Notes: a model not told the origin generated them from the letters alone. A DNA stretch of 35,477 nt from Candidatus Woesearchaeota archaeon (GCA_018303115.1 JAGVYT010000029.1:1-35477), one strand, 5' to 3'. Shown: positions 1 to 8,123, counted from the first letter of the stretch. Numbers and translations are program-made.

Positions 1-28
1 CTGCTCGCTTTGGTTAGGAGAACCGCAG

Positions 29-66
29 CCAGCAAATGGGCACTTGGAAAGTTTACTTAACACAAT
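29..66. repeat. Tail of a dispersed intergenic repeat (copy 1)
   Basis: These 38 bases match 11829..11866 at 29 of 38 positions without gaps, and the similarity weakly continues leftwards to the GGTT at 12-15. The matching copy lies just downstream of the folded element after ftsZ, so the window probably begins inside another copy of the same element. The plus strand is open from base 2 to a TAA at 110-112 (a 36-residue tail), and the minus strand also reads through. I cannot tell whether either frame is translated. Confidence 0.5.
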
Positions 67-135
67 AGGAAAAAAAGAAGAGGAAGCAGAAAGAACAACA
101 GCCATCACATAACTTTACATGATTTGGCGCAAACT

Positions 136-148
136 AAAAATATTTATA
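136..148 (+). promoter_or_regulatory. TATA box for the 171 gene
   Basis: AAAAATATTTATA is centred about 29 nt before the ATG at 171, the archaeal TATA-to-start spacing expected for a leaderless or nearly leaderless mRNA. Confidence 0.6.
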
Positions 149-170
149 CAAACCCTGAGTACAACTTCTC

Positions 171-773
171 ATGCCAATAAGACAGGAAAGCAATAAAACA
201 AAAAAGATGTTGTTCAGCATTCTAATAGGGTTTGTTCTTATAAGCAGCATAATAGGCTTCACTTTCAGCGCAGTACCATTTGGCCTGCAAAACCAGGACT
301 CAACAATAAAATACAACGGCATAGAGTTCTTCCAGACACAAAACGGCATAGCAACCATTATAGATGGACAGGTTATGGAGTTTACTTATCTCCCTGACGA
401 ACTTGAAAGCATGGAAATTGATGGCGTCACTAAAAAAATATCATCGGCAAGAATGATTTATACAACCTCTGACCCGAACAGCACTTTAGCGTCTCAAATA
501 AGCGGGGCTGAGTTTAACATGGCAATGGTGCTTGAAAAAAACTATAAAACCTTTGTTGACGTCGCATTCACTTCCGACAACCCCTACGGGAAAAGCGTAA
601 TAACATGTGATGACGCAACTTATTTAATTCCCGTGTTTTTTTTTAATTTCACAAATACCACAACAAGCGTGACAGACCAGAATGATTGCATAATAGTGAA
701 CGTGGCTTCCGAAAAAGCCCTGGACAGGGTTAGAGACAAAATAATTTACGAACTTTTGGGAGTGCTGCCATGA
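171..773 (+). CDS. Membrane-anchored hypothetical protein, tandem paralogue 1
   Basis: 200 residues. A short basic N-terminus is followed by one hydrophobic segment (about residues 13-35), which should anchor the protein with the remainder outside the cell. The ectodomain has a Y-x-GI-x-F start, a DG...F-x-YLP strand pair, an IYTTSDP segment, one cysteine in VITC and a second in NDCI, and ends in a basic helix with LLG. The gene at 770 shares the same plan, so the two look like a tandem duplication. The last 4 bases overlap that gene (ATGA), so the pair is probably co-translated. No known family is recognised. The two similarly placed cysteines suggest a disulfide, which is inference. Confidence 0.85.
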   Translation: MPIRQESNKTKKMLFSILIGFVLISSIIGFTFSAVPFGLQNQDSTIKYNGIEFFQTQNGIATIIDGQVMEFTYLPDELESMEIDGVTKKISSARMIYTTSDPNSTLASQISGAEFNMAMVLEKNYKTFVDVAFTSDNPYGKSVITCDDATYLIPVFFFNFTNTTTSVTDQNDCIIVNVASEKALDRVRDKIIYELLGVLP

Positions 774-1366
774 CTGAAGAAAAGCCATCAGATAAAAGCT
801 GGATAATATTGCTGGTTTCCTTGCTGCTGATAGCGGCTGTTTTCGCTGTTTTCCTCGCAACAAGAGAGGACGAAAACAAGCTGACTTACAGCAATTTTGA
901 GTTCGTCAATATTAACGGGCTCTGGCAGACAAAATGGGAAAGGGAAGGACAGCTTTACATTCTTGACTTCCGTTATAACCCAGAACAGGTGGAAGACATT
1001 CCTGTTACAGGAGCAACTGACGCGAGGTTCCAGTTTGAAACAGTGTATATAACCGTGGACCCTTCAGAGGAGCGGCTACAGGGAACAGCTTACGTTACTT
1101 TGGCAGGGGTAGAGCTGGCACGGAAGCTAACTGAGCCATTTTACCGCACTGTAATTACTGCATGCACAATAAACGAGACCGAAGCTTGTAAGGAGCGTCC
1201 CATAGTAACATGCGAGAACACGAACAGCACGGTAATATACCTTAAAAAGGCGAACGAGACAAAAATAGCTCTTGACGGAAACTGCGCGACAATACAGGGC
1301 AATGGGCAGGAAATAGTAAGGGCAGCTGACAAGGCGCTGTTCCAGTGGCTCGGTATAATGAGCTAA
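770..1366 (+). CDS. Membrane-anchored hypothetical protein, tandem paralogue 2
   Basis: 198 residues. Hydrophobic anchor at about residues 11-30, then an ectodomain matching the 171 product: Y-SNFEF at the start, F-x-Y-NPEQVEDIPV, VYITVDPS, a VTC cysteine, a late cysteine (NCATI) and a terminal helix ending WLG. It has an additional cysteine pair in ACTINETEAC, so four cysteines could form two disulfides outside the cell. Several N-x-S/T sequons (NETE, NSTV, NETK) would allow N-glycosylation if this archaeon glycosylates. It overlaps the upstream gene by ATGA and meets the minus-strand gene at 1363 tail to tail. Function unknown. Confidence 0.85.
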   Translation: MTEEKPSDKSWIILLVSLLLIAAVFAVFLATREDENKLTYSNFEFVNINGLWQTKWEREGQLYILDFRYNPEQVEDIPVTGATDARFQFETVYITVDPSEERLQGTAYVTLAGVELARKLTEPFYRTVITACTINETEACKERPIVTCENTNSTVIYLKKANETKIALDGNCATIQGNGQEIVRAADKALFQWLGIMS

Positions 1367-1713
1367 AGCTCTTCCACCTTGTCATTAACAAGCGCTATCA
1401 GCCGTATTCCAAGCCCAAGTTTTAGTAAAGCAGAAAAAATTGCCATGTGCAAATTTCCGCTGCCGGAAGATATGTTCACTGCAACTTCCGTGTCGTTTAT
1501 TCTCCCATTTAATTGACTTATGATAACAGGGGTTAATGCCTGCGCAGGCTGCAAGTCATCAACAACTATGAACTCCGCATCCGCCTGAAACTTTTCCTTA
1601 CCGAAGCTGTTTGTTATCAGGAAAACCTTCTCCCACGATTCAGAGGCAATTAACTTTTTCACTTCTGTCCACGTCCCCTTGCCAGAGCCAATGCATGCAA
1701 CCAATGACGTCAT
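1363..1713 (-). CDS. Small Rossmann-fold protein, CARF-like
   Basis: 116 residues. The sequence alternates strands and helices as in a Rossmann-like domain: a first strand ending in IGSGKGTW, a second strand FLITNSFG followed by KEKF, a third strand EFIVVDD, a helix, then VAVNISSGSGNLHMAIFSALLKLG and a final strand RLIAL. The N-x-S-G-S-G-x-x-H-M segment followed by a small-residue helix resembles the N-x-T-G-G-T-K ligand-binding motif of CARF domains, which sense cyclic oligonucleotides. That resemblance is by eye. No HEPN or nuclease effector domain is attached. It follows the PPC-domain gene with a 4-base overlap, so the two form an operon. Confidence 0.8.
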   Translation of the reverse strand: MTSLVACIGSGKGTWTEVKKLIASESWEKVFLITNSFGKEKFQADAEFIVVDDLQPAQALTPVIISQLNGRINDTEVAVNISSGSGNLHMAIFSALLKLGLGIRLIALVNDKVEEL

Positions 1714-2108
1714 TTTATCAGGTTCAAACCAGTATCCCCGTCAAATTTCCTTTCCAATTTTTCTTTAATCGGGACAAGGAAGACTTCGCACGTGCCCGAT
1801 ACCACTGCAGACTTTAAATGGCCGCCTACTACTTTCATTTCCCCGTCAGAAAAAGTGGAGTGAGCATGCATTATTAATCTGCCGTCCATTAATGCTATGT
1901 TGCCAGTGATGTTGTCCACCTCCAAATCCTCGTCAAACTTCTTAAAGCTGTAATGCTTTTTGCGGATGTCGTAAAAGCCAAGTTCCACAGAAGAAACAGC
2001 ACCTATGGCAGAGAAATAGGCCGCTTTTATGTTTTTGCTGCTGCAAAAATTAATTATTTCCGCAACAATCTCCTGCCCCCTTTTTAACACGAAAAAGCAA
2101 TGTTTCAC
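1710..2108 (-). CDS. PPC/DUF296 domain protein
   Basis: 132 residues from GTG. A single PPC (plant and prokaryote conserved, DUF296) domain fills the protein: an LKRGQEIVAEI start, the helix-strand AAYFSAIGAVSSVELGFYD, the histidine cluster IMHAHSTFSD followed by VVGGHL, and a late T-x-EVFL strand. In known homologues the three histidines bind a metal. An upstream TTG (2118-2120) would add four residues. GTG is preferred because it gives the normal family start and lies about 30 nt from the minus-strand TATA box at 2132-2144, whereas TTG would be too close. Its role in archaea is unknown; co-transcription with the CARF-like protein may hint at nucleotide sensing. Confidence 0.88.
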   Translation of the reverse strand: MKHCFFVLKRGQEIVAEIINFCSSKNIKAAYFSAIGAVSSVELGFYDIRKKHYSFKKFDEDLEVDNITGNIALMDGRLIMHAHSTFSDGEMKVVGGHLKSAVVSGTCEVFLVPIKEKLERKFDGDTGLNLIK

Positions 2109-2131
2109 GTTAAAAAACAATTAACGGTTTT

Positions 2132-2144
2132 CTATAAATAATTT
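2132..2144 (-). promoter_or_regulatory. TATA box for the DUF296 operon
   Basis: On the minus strand this reads AAATTATTTATAG, centred about 30 nt before the GTG at 2108. It supports GTG over the upstream TTG. Confidence 0.5.
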
Positions 2145-2165
2145 TACCTTCGCAACCAAACTAAA

Positions 2166-2178
2166 AACTATTTAAACT
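2166..2178 (+). promoter_or_regulatory. TATA box for the M50 protease
   Basis: AAACTATTTAAAC is centred 28 nt before the ATG at 2200. Confidence 0.5.
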
Positions 2179-2199
2179 AGCAGTTGACTTTACAACTCT

Positions 2200-2781
2200 A
2201 TGCCGCTTATCGTGTTCCAGGAGATAATAGACCTGTTGATTATGGTTGGAGTGATTGGCTTTATATTCAAGGATGTTCTGCAGCCAAGAGTCAGTGTTGC
2301 AGATTACGACCCCCTGAAAGACTTCAGGAAGAAAACAAGCTTCTTCAGCGATGGCTTCAAAAATGCGGCGATTGTTGCAGCGCCGGCAATCGCCCTGCAT
2401 GAGCTTGGCCATAAAATTTCTGCAATCTCTTTCGGGCTGGAAGCAACATTCCATGCAGCATACACTTGGCTCGGAATAGGCCTGCTGCTAAAGGTTATCG
2501 GAGCGCCTTTCATCTTCTTCGTGCCAGGATTTGTAAGCTATTCTGGGGCAGTGGTTGAACCTCTTGCAAGGGCTTTGATAGCATTTTCAGGGCCAGCGGT
2601 TAACCTGCTGCTGTTCCTGTTTGCAACAGCTTCAATTAAAAGGCGGTGGTTCAAAAGCAAGTACCTGCCAATACTGGTCCTTACAAAGCAAATAAACCTC
2701 TTCCTGTTTATATTCAACATGCTGCCATTCGGCTTCTTTGACGGAGCGCATGTGCTCCAGAGCCTGATGCAGGCGTTTTGA
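2200..2781 (+). CDS. M50 (site-2 protease) family intramembrane metalloprotease
   Basis: 193 residues, a minimal M50 protease. The zinc motif HELGH is at residues 67-71 within a hydrophobic helix, an SGPAVNLLLF segment follows in the middle, and the second metal/active-site motif appears near residue 180 as NMLPFGFFDGAHVL, equivalent to the family's N-P-x-x-x-x-DG with P and D kept. About five hydrophobic segments are present, and there is no PDZ or CBS domain. Such enzymes cut membrane-spanning substrates within the bilayer. It has its own promoter and stands alone before the pyrG gene. The substrate is unknown. Confidence 0.9.
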   Translation: MPLIVFQEIIDLLIMVGVIGFIFKDVLQPRVSVADYDPLKDFRKKTSFFSDGFKNAAIVAAPAIALHELGHKISAISFGLEATFHAAYTWLGIGLLLKVIGAPFIFFVPGFVSYSGAVVEPLARALIAFSGPAVNLLLFLFATASIKRRWFKSKYLPILVLTKQINLFLFIFNMLPFGFFDGAHVLQSLMQAF

Positions 2782-2830
2782 GGCGAATAGAGTGTAGGTA
2801 TCCTATGCTTTCTTCACCCAACTTAAGATG

Positions 2831-2873
2831 CCAGCTTCCACCGCCATACTTTGGTTAAGGCAGTGGAAGTTGG
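2831..2873. repeat. Imperfect inverted repeat between the M50 gene and pyrG
   Basis: Arms 2831-2845 and 2859-2873 are complementary apart from two positions (one G-U compatible), leaving a 13-nt loop. The layout resembles the other intergenic hairpins in the window, but this copy is less pyrimidine-rich, so its membership of that family is uncertain. It could act as the 3' end of the M50 mRNA. Confidence 0.45.
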
Positions 2874-2950
2874 AACTGGAACTGTAAGGGCAGCAGCAGA
2901 AACGGAAATAATCCTGAGGCGGAGAATTTCTATTGAGCAAGCCCAAAGAA

Positions 2951-2963
2951 AGTTTTAAATAGG
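2951..2963 (+). promoter_or_regulatory. TATA box for pyrG
   Basis: AGTTTTAAATAGG is centred 27 nt before the ATG at 2984, supporting that start although it gives the protein an unusual N-terminal extension. Confidence 0.55.
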
Positions 2964-2983
2964 AGCTGTTACCTGCCTTTTAC

Positions 2984-4651
2984 ATGCACCTGAGCAATGG
3001 AAAAACAAAGAAGTTTTCCAAGACTGAAGGCGCTCATTCTAAGACAAGATGGATTATAGTAACAGGCGGGGTTATTTCAGGCGTTGGGAAAGGCACAACA
3101 ACTGCCGGAATAGGAAAACTCCTGTCAGGGAATTTTAAGATAGTCCCAATAAAGTGCGACGGCTACCTAAACATAGACCCTGGAACAATGAACCCTTTTG
3201 AGCATGGCGAGGTCTTTGTGCTTGAGGATGGCGGAGAGGTTGACATGGACTTCGGACATTACGAGCGCTTCCTAAACATAAACTGCAAGTCAGAATGGAA
3301 CCTTACCACAGGCAAGATATACGACTCAATAATAAAGAAGGAAAGGAAAGGAGAGTTTCTCGGCAAAACAGTGCAGGTTATTCCACATTTGACTAACGAA
3401 ATAAAAAACCAATGGAAACGCATAGCCGTGGAGGAAAAGGCTGATGTAATGACCATAGAAATAGGAGGCACTATAGGAGATATAGAAAATTCCTGGTTTG
3501 TTGAGGCAGCAAGGCAACTGAGAAAGGACGTTGGTGATGAGAACATCCTTTACATCCACCTTACTTACGTTCCATATGTAAAATCAGCAGGTCAGCAGAA
3601 GACAAAGCCTGCGCAAAGGGATGTTCAGATTTTAAGGGAAGCGGGAATATTCCCCGATGTCATAATAGCAAGGAGCCAGGACAGGCTCACCAAAGGTTCC
3701 AGGGCGAAAATAGCACTCTTCTGCGATGTAGATGAAGAAGCGGTAATTCCGGCGCAGGACGTTCATTCAATTTACGAAATACCGCTTGACCTTGAAGCGC
3801 AGGGGTTCCTGAGCATAATAGCCGAGAAATTCAGGTTCACTCCCAGGAATGACTTGGTGGAGTGGAAGAAACTGACGGGCAATATAACCCACTACACCAA
3901 AACCGTAAATGTTGCGTTGTGCGGCAAGTATACAGGCCTTAGCGACGCTTATGCAAGCCTTATAGAGGCGTTAAACCATGCTGGCGCGCACTTAAGCACA
4001 AAGGTAAATGTTGAACTAATAGAAACCACTGACGTAGAGCAAGGCAAGGTATCAATTGACCAGCTTCTTTCAAACATTGACGCGATAATCGTTCCAATAG
4101 GATTCGGGAGCAGAGGGGCAGAGGGAAAAATATCCTGCGTCAGGTATGCCCGCGAGCATAACATACCCTACCTTGGCTTGTGCTTCGGATTGCAGCTAGC
4201 AGTCATAGAGTTCGCAAGGAACGTATGCAACCTGAAGGACGCAAACTCGACAGAGATAAACCCCAAAACAAAAAACCCTGTTGTTATTATAATGCCTGAG
4301 CAGAGGAAGATATATGAGAAAGGGGCAACAATGCGCCTTGGGGGGGTGAAGTCTGTGCTGAAGCGCGGAACGAAAGTTGCGCAGCTTTACGGCACGACAA
4401 CTGTTGTTGAGCGCCACAGGCACAGGTATGAGGTTAACCCGAAATACCACAGGTTGCTGGAAAGGCACGGCATGGTCATATCAGGCAGCAGCAGGAACGG
4501 AAAGCTTGTTGAGTTCATCGAACTTCCAAATTTGAAATACTTCGTGGCAACACAAGCCCATCCGGAATACAAGTCAAGGCTGGAACAACCCTCTCCGCTA
4601 TATTACGGGCTGGTTAAGGCAGCTGTTGAGAAAAGATACGGGAAAGCGTAA
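2984..4651 (+). CDS. pyrG: CTP synthase
   Basis: 555 residues, a full-length CTP synthase. It converts UTP, ATP and glutamine to CTP in the last step of de novo pyrimidine synthesis. The synthetase domain begins with TGGVISGVGKG (about residue 27) and includes the KCDGYLNIDPGTMNP and GGTIGDIE segments. The C-terminal glutamine amidotransferase domain has GLCFGLQ with the nucleophilic cysteine near residue 400 and the AHPE His-Glu pair near 525. An N-terminal tail of about 20 basic residues precedes the usual start. The TATA position argues that the tail is really translated. The secF gene follows 33 nt later with its own TATA-like box. Confidence 0.97.
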   Translation: MHLSNGKTKKFSKTEGAHSKTRWIIVTGGVISGVGKGTTTAGIGKLLSGNFKIVPIKCDGYLNIDPGTMNPFEHGEVFVLEDGGEVDMDFGHYERFLNINCKSEWNLTTGKIYDSIIKKERKGEFLGKTVQVIPHLTNEIKNQWKRIAVEEKADVMTIEIGGTIGDIENSWFVEAARQLRKDVGDENILYIHLTYVPYVKSAGQQKTKPAQRDVQILREAGIFPDVIIARSQDRLTKGSRAKIALFCDVDEEAVIPAQDVHSIYEIPLDLEAQGFLSIIAEKFRFTPRNDLVEWKKLTGNITHYTKTVNVALCGKYTGLSDAYASLIEALNHAGAHLSTKVNVELIETTDVEQGKVSIDQLLSNIDAIIVPIGFGSRGAEGKISCVRYAREHNIPYLGLCFGLQLAVIEFARNVCNLKDANSTEINPKTKNPVVIIMPEQRKIYEKGATMRLGGVKSVLKRGTKVAQLYGTTTVVERHRHRYEVNPKYHRLLERHGMVISGSSRNGKLVEFIELPNLKYFVATQAHPEYKSRLEQPSPLYYGLVKAAVEKRYGKA

Positions 4652-4653
4652 CC

Positions 4654-4666
4654 TTTATTAAATAAG
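4654..4666 (+). promoter_or_regulatory. TATA box for secF-secD
   Basis: TTTATTAAATAAG lies in the 33-nt gap after pyrG, centred 25 nt before the secF ATG. The secretion pair can therefore be transcribed independently. Confidence 0.5.
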
Positions 4667-4684
4667 CGCAGGTTCTGCAAAACT

Positions 4685-5806
4685 ATGGATTCGGGAAAAG
4701 ATTCTGCTGATATGTCTGCTAATCCTGATAATTTTTCCGATGAGAAAATTAGTGGCAGCGGGGATAACGACAATGACGTTTCAACTACTGATTCTGCTAA
4801 AAATAACGAAAAACACAATAATGCAGACGATAATAAAACAGAAGGAAAAAATTACGAATACAAGCAAAGCGATTTCAGGCCAAAAAACAAGGTTGCTGAC
4901 GAGCGCAATTTCATTATAAAAAGTTACGACAGGAATTACAAGAAGCTGCTCTTAATACCATCTGCTGTTGTTGTTATAGCTGTAATCATACTCCTCTCAA
5001 GCTTCTACAGCACAGGCGAGTTCTTCCAGAAGGATATTTCTATAAGGGGAGGCGTTACCGTTACAGTCATGGAGACTTACCGGGATTTGGGCGAACTTCA
5101 AGAATTCCTGACTGAATCAATGGGAACTACCGTAAATGCAAGAAAGCTTTCAGAAGCCGGGGCATATCGCGGCATAATACTGGATGCAGGAATTGAAAGC
5201 GATGAAGATGTCACCAAATTTCTCAGCCTAATACAGGAAAAAACCGGAAAGCTGCCAGAACAGCAGTATTCTGTTCAGGTTGTAGGAAGCTCGCTAGGAG
5301 CAAGCTTTTTCAAGGCTGTCATTGTAAGCATTTTTGCAGCGTTTCTTTTCATGGCCATTGTTGTCTTCATTTATTTCAGATTAACAACAGGAAAATGGAT
5401 TATGCTGCCAAGCCTATTTATAGTCTGGACTGTGCTGGTTGACATTATATGCACCTTTGCAGTCGTTTCGCTTCTTGGCGTTAAGCTGTCAACAGCAGGG
5501 CTTGCTGCGTTCCTTCTGCTTATAGGATATTCGGTTGACACAGACATCCTTCTTACCATGAGAACTCTGAAGAGCAGGCAGGAGAAAATTTGTGACAGAA
5601 TAATGACTGCCGCAAAAACAGGAATTTTCATGACGCTGACAGGAATGGCTGCCATAACTGCAGGCATGATTTTCACCCAGTCTGAAACAATAAGACAGAT
5701 AATGCTGATACTTGTAATAGGGCTTGCTTTTGACTTGCTGCACACATGGCTGGCAAATGCAGGCATTTTGAGATGGTATCTGGAGCGAAGACTGTATGAA
5801 AAGTAA
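4685..5806 (+). CDS. secF: Protein translocase subunit SecF
   Basis: 373 residues. After a hydrophilic, acidic, low-complexity cytoplasmic tail of about 80 residues rich in D, N, S and K come TM1 (about 92-112), a short periplasm-side domain with the conserved SIRGG motif and VVGSSLG, and then five hydrophobic segments ending near residue 370. GYSVDTDILLTMR is the conserved TM4-TM5 signature. SecF works with SecD to pull proteins out of the Sec channel at the outer face of the membrane. The long charged N-terminal tail is longer than in bacterial SecF. Gene order is secF-secD, as often in archaea, with an 11-nt overlap. Confidence 0.96.
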   Translation: MDSGKDSADMSANPDNFSDEKISGSGDNDNDVSTTDSAKNNEKHNNADDNKTEGKNYEYKQSDFRPKNKVADERNFIIKSYDRNYKKLLLIPSAVVVIAVIILLSSFYSTGEFFQKDISIRGGVTVTVMETYRDLGELQEFLTESMGTTVNARKLSEAGAYRGIILDAGIESDEDVTKFLSLIQEKTGKLPEQQYSVQVVGSSLGASFFKAVIVSIFAAFLFMAIVVFIYFRLTTGKWIMLPSLFIVWTVLVDIICTFAVVSLLGVKLSTAGLAAFLLLIGYSVDTDILLTMRTLKSRQEKICDRIMTAAKTGIFMTLTGMAAITAGMIFTQSETIRQIMLILVIGLAFDLLHTWLANAGILRWYLERRLYEK

Positions 5807-7424
5807 ACTGCGCTGTATAGCAACGGACAAAAGAGTGCTTATTCTGATTATTGCGATAGTGATTGCTGCCATAGCCATCAACCCAAACCCGTGGAGAACC
5901 GGCGTTACAATAAAAAGCGTGGAAAAAGGAAGCGCTGCTGATTTGTTTGGGGTAAGACCAGGCGAACAAATTATGGCAATTGACAGCAATAACGTAAAGA
6001 CCTTAGAAGACTTTGTCATGCTTACAAAAAATCTTGAGGTAAATGACACTTTGCTGATTGAAACAAAAACAGCCTTTTACAAGCTCACAGTACAACCTGA
6101 GCTAAGAAACATAATACTGCCGGAGCTGGAAGAAAAAAACGCCGGCAATAAAACCGTCCTTGTTAATAAGACACGGCAGGAAGTAATAGGAGCTGCTGAT
6201 TTGGGAATAACCGCGGCGGAAAGAAGCAAGACAAACATAAAAACTGGGCTTGACTTGCAGGGCGGAACAAGGGTTCTGCTACAGCCTCAAGAAAAGGTTT
6301 CTGAAACCGACTTGGAGCTGCTGATAGAAAACATGAACAGGCGCCTTAATCTGTTTGGCTTGTCAGACGTCACTGTCAGGGACGCTTCCGATTTTTCAGG
6401 ACAACAATACATCATGGTGGAAGTGGCAGGGGTAAATGAACAGGAAGTAAAAGAGCTCATATCAAAGCAGGGAAAGTTCGAAGCAAAGGTAGGTAATGCT
6501 TCTGTTTTCAGGGGGAACGACATAATAGACGTCTGCCGCAGTGCGCAATGCTCAGGGCTAGACTACCAAGCCGGAGGGTGCCAGCAGTTTGGAGCGTCAG
6601 ATTGGGGCTGCCCCTTTTTCTTCTCAATCAGCCTTAGCCAGAAAGCAGCGCAACAACAGGCAGATGCAACAAGGAACTTGGAGGTTGTTGACGGCTACCT
6701 AAGCGAGCAGTTATACCTGTACCTTGATGATGAGCTTGTTGACCAGCTCAACATAGCAGAGAGCCTTAAAGGAGAGTCTGCTGTTTCCGTGCAGATATCA
6801 GGAAGCGGAACAGGACCAACCCAAAACACAGCAACAAAAGATGCAATTAAAAATATGAAACAGCTGCAGACCATACTTATAACCGGAAGCCTGCCGGTAA
6901 AGCTTGATATAGCAAGGACAGATACAGTAAGCCCTGCGCTGGGCGAAGAATTTGTAAGGAATGCCCTTCTCACCGCTCTTGTAGCAGTTGCAGCAGTAAC
7001 GGTTATACTCCTTATAGCTTACAGGAAAGTCCAGGTGGCATTGCCGATAATGTTCACAAGCCTCATTGAAATATTCCTCCTGCTGGGTGTTGCAGCCATG
7101 ATAAAATGGAACATAGACCTGGCGTCCATCGCAGGAATAATAGCAGCGGTTGGCACAGGCGTGAATGACCAGATAATCATAACAGACGAGGCTCTTGGAG
7201 GCGCCGGGAGAAAGCTGAGAAGCTGGAAGGAAAAGCTGAAAAGCGCGTTCTCAGTAATATTCGGAGCTTACTTCACTTTGGTTTTCGCAATGATTCCCCT
7301 GTTTGTGATAGGGGCAGGCCTGCTAAGGGGCTTTGCAGTAACAACAATCATAGGCATGACAGTGGGAGTTCTAATAACCAGGCCGGCATACGCAAAGATG
7401 ATAGAAATATTGACTGAAAAGTGA
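5796..7424 (+). CDS. secD: Protein translocase subunit SecD with a PDZ-like insert
   Basis: 542 residues. TM1 (about 13-30) is followed immediately by a PDZ-like module (about 35-95: VTIKSVEKGSAADLFGVRPGEQIMAID), then the P1 domain with TGLDLQGGTRV near residue 150, a cysteine-containing loop (four cysteines near residues 247-270), and five C-terminal membrane segments including the GTGVNDQIIITDE signature of the SecD/SecF family. The start overlaps the end of secF by 11 nt, indicating translational coupling. The PDZ-like module between TM1 and P1 is not part of the standard bacterial SecD and may bind exposed C-termini of substrates or a partner; that role is inference. Confidence 0.96.
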   Translation: MKSKLRCIATDKRVLILIIAIVIAAIAINPNPWRTGVTIKSVEKGSAADLFGVRPGEQIMAIDSNNVKTLEDFVMLTKNLEVNDTLLIETKTAFYKLTVQPELRNIILPELEEKNAGNKTVLVNKTRQEVIGAADLGITAAERSKTNIKTGLDLQGGTRVLLQPQEKVSETDLELLIENMNRRLNLFGLSDVTVRDASDFSGQQYIMVEVAGVNEQEVKELISKQGKFEAKVGNASVFRGNDIIDVCRSAQCSGLDYQAGGCQQFGASDWGCPFFFSISLSQKAAQQQADATRNLEVVDGYLSEQLYLYLDDELVDQLNIAESLKGESAVSVQISGSGTGPTQNTATKDAIKNMKQLQTILITGSLPVKLDIARTDTVSPALGEEFVRNALLTALVAVAAVTVILLIAYRKVQVALPIMFTSLIEIFLLLGVAAMIKWNIDLASIAGIIAAVGTGVNDQIIITDEALGGAGRKLRSWKEKLKSAFSVIFGAYFTLVFAMIPLFVIGAGLLRGFAVTTIIGMTVGVLITRPAYAKMIEILTEK

Positions 7425-7447
7425 ATCCTGCTAAAAGCCTTAATCGG

Positions 7448-7484
7448 CCTTTGGAATCTTGCCGGTGCTTAAGATTGGCAAAGG
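7448..7484 (+). terminator. Hairpin downstream of secD
   Basis: CCTTTG pairs with CAAAGG at the ends and AATCTT with AAGATT inside, separated by a small internal loop and a 10-nt apical loop. It starts 24 nt after the secD stop and probably protects or ends the secFD transcript. Confidence 0.45.
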
Positions 7485-7530
7485 AAGTGTTTTTGAAGCG
7501 GTCAAGCCGCAAGGCGGTTACAATTTACAT

Positions 7531-7585
7531 AAAGTGATAAAATTACCGAGTTATTTATATTCTAATTCGGTTATTATATCACTTT
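7531..7585. terminator. Long inverted repeat between convergent secD and the HEPN gene
   Basis: Arms 7531-7552 and 7564-7585 are 22 nt long and complementary at 19 of 22 positions, with an 11-nt AT-rich loop. The right arm covers the stop codon of the minus-strand HEPN gene, so the structure could serve as a shared 3' end in both directions. It could also be a protein-binding palindrome. Confidence 0.5.
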
Positions 7586-8121
7586 GTTAGTTCTTCCGGA
7601 AGCCTGAATTCTTTTCTGCTGAAAACAAGCTCTTCAGTCTGGGCTATGCATGTTTTGCACCGCTCCATCATATAGTCGTACTTTGCAGCTACTTCGCTGT
7701 CCTTAACCGCCGGGCCGTAGCGGGCTTCCTCGCGCTCATCAACATCAGTTTTCTTTTCCTTTTCGCTGTTTACTGTGATCCTGTCTATAAAGTCATCATC
7801 TAATGTAATGAGGTCGCTATCCTTAGCGTAGCGCAGAAATAAAGCCGTGCATTTCTGGTTTCTGCTTTCTATCCCGAATTCCGACAATATGGACAATGCG
7901 CAGTAGTAAATCGTGTAAAACCATTCCTCAGCAAGCTTGTAATCAGCCCCCCCTTTTTTGTACTTCTCGCACCACTCCATGTTCTCCTTTGCTTTCTTGA
8001 TGTATTCCAGCGCATTCTCGTGGTTCGGCCCTGCAACCAGCAAGCCCTTGTGCTTCTTCCCCTTTTCCTCGTCTTTCCTTGCGTTTGCGAAACAAGCTCT
8101 TACCTTATTCAGAATGCTCAT
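7579..8121 (-). CDS. HEPN domain protein (partner of an MNT nucleotidyltransferase)
   Basis: 180 residues, all helical. The central helix WFYTIYYCALSILSEFGIESRNQKC resembles the HEPN fold of MNT/HEPN two-gene modules, and EAREE.. leads to RYGPAV near residue 135, like the tyrosine-containing loop that the MNT partner modifies in HepT proteins. I do not see an intact R-x4-6-H ribonuclease motif, so it may be a non-catalytic or diverged member. It starts 2 nt after the stop of the MNT gene, so the two form one operon. Family knowledge suggests a toxin-antitoxin or regulatory role; the actual function here is unproven. Confidence 0.85.
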   Translation of the reverse strand: MSILNKVRACFANARKDEEKGKKHKGLLVAGPNHENALEYIKKAKENMEWCEKYKKGGADYKLAEEWFYTIYYCALSILSEFGIESRNQKCTALFLRYAKDSDLITLDDDFIDRITVNSEKEKKTDVDEREEARYGPAVKDSEVAAKYDYMMERCKTCIAQTEELVFSRKEFRLPEELTK

Positions 8122-8123
8122 TT

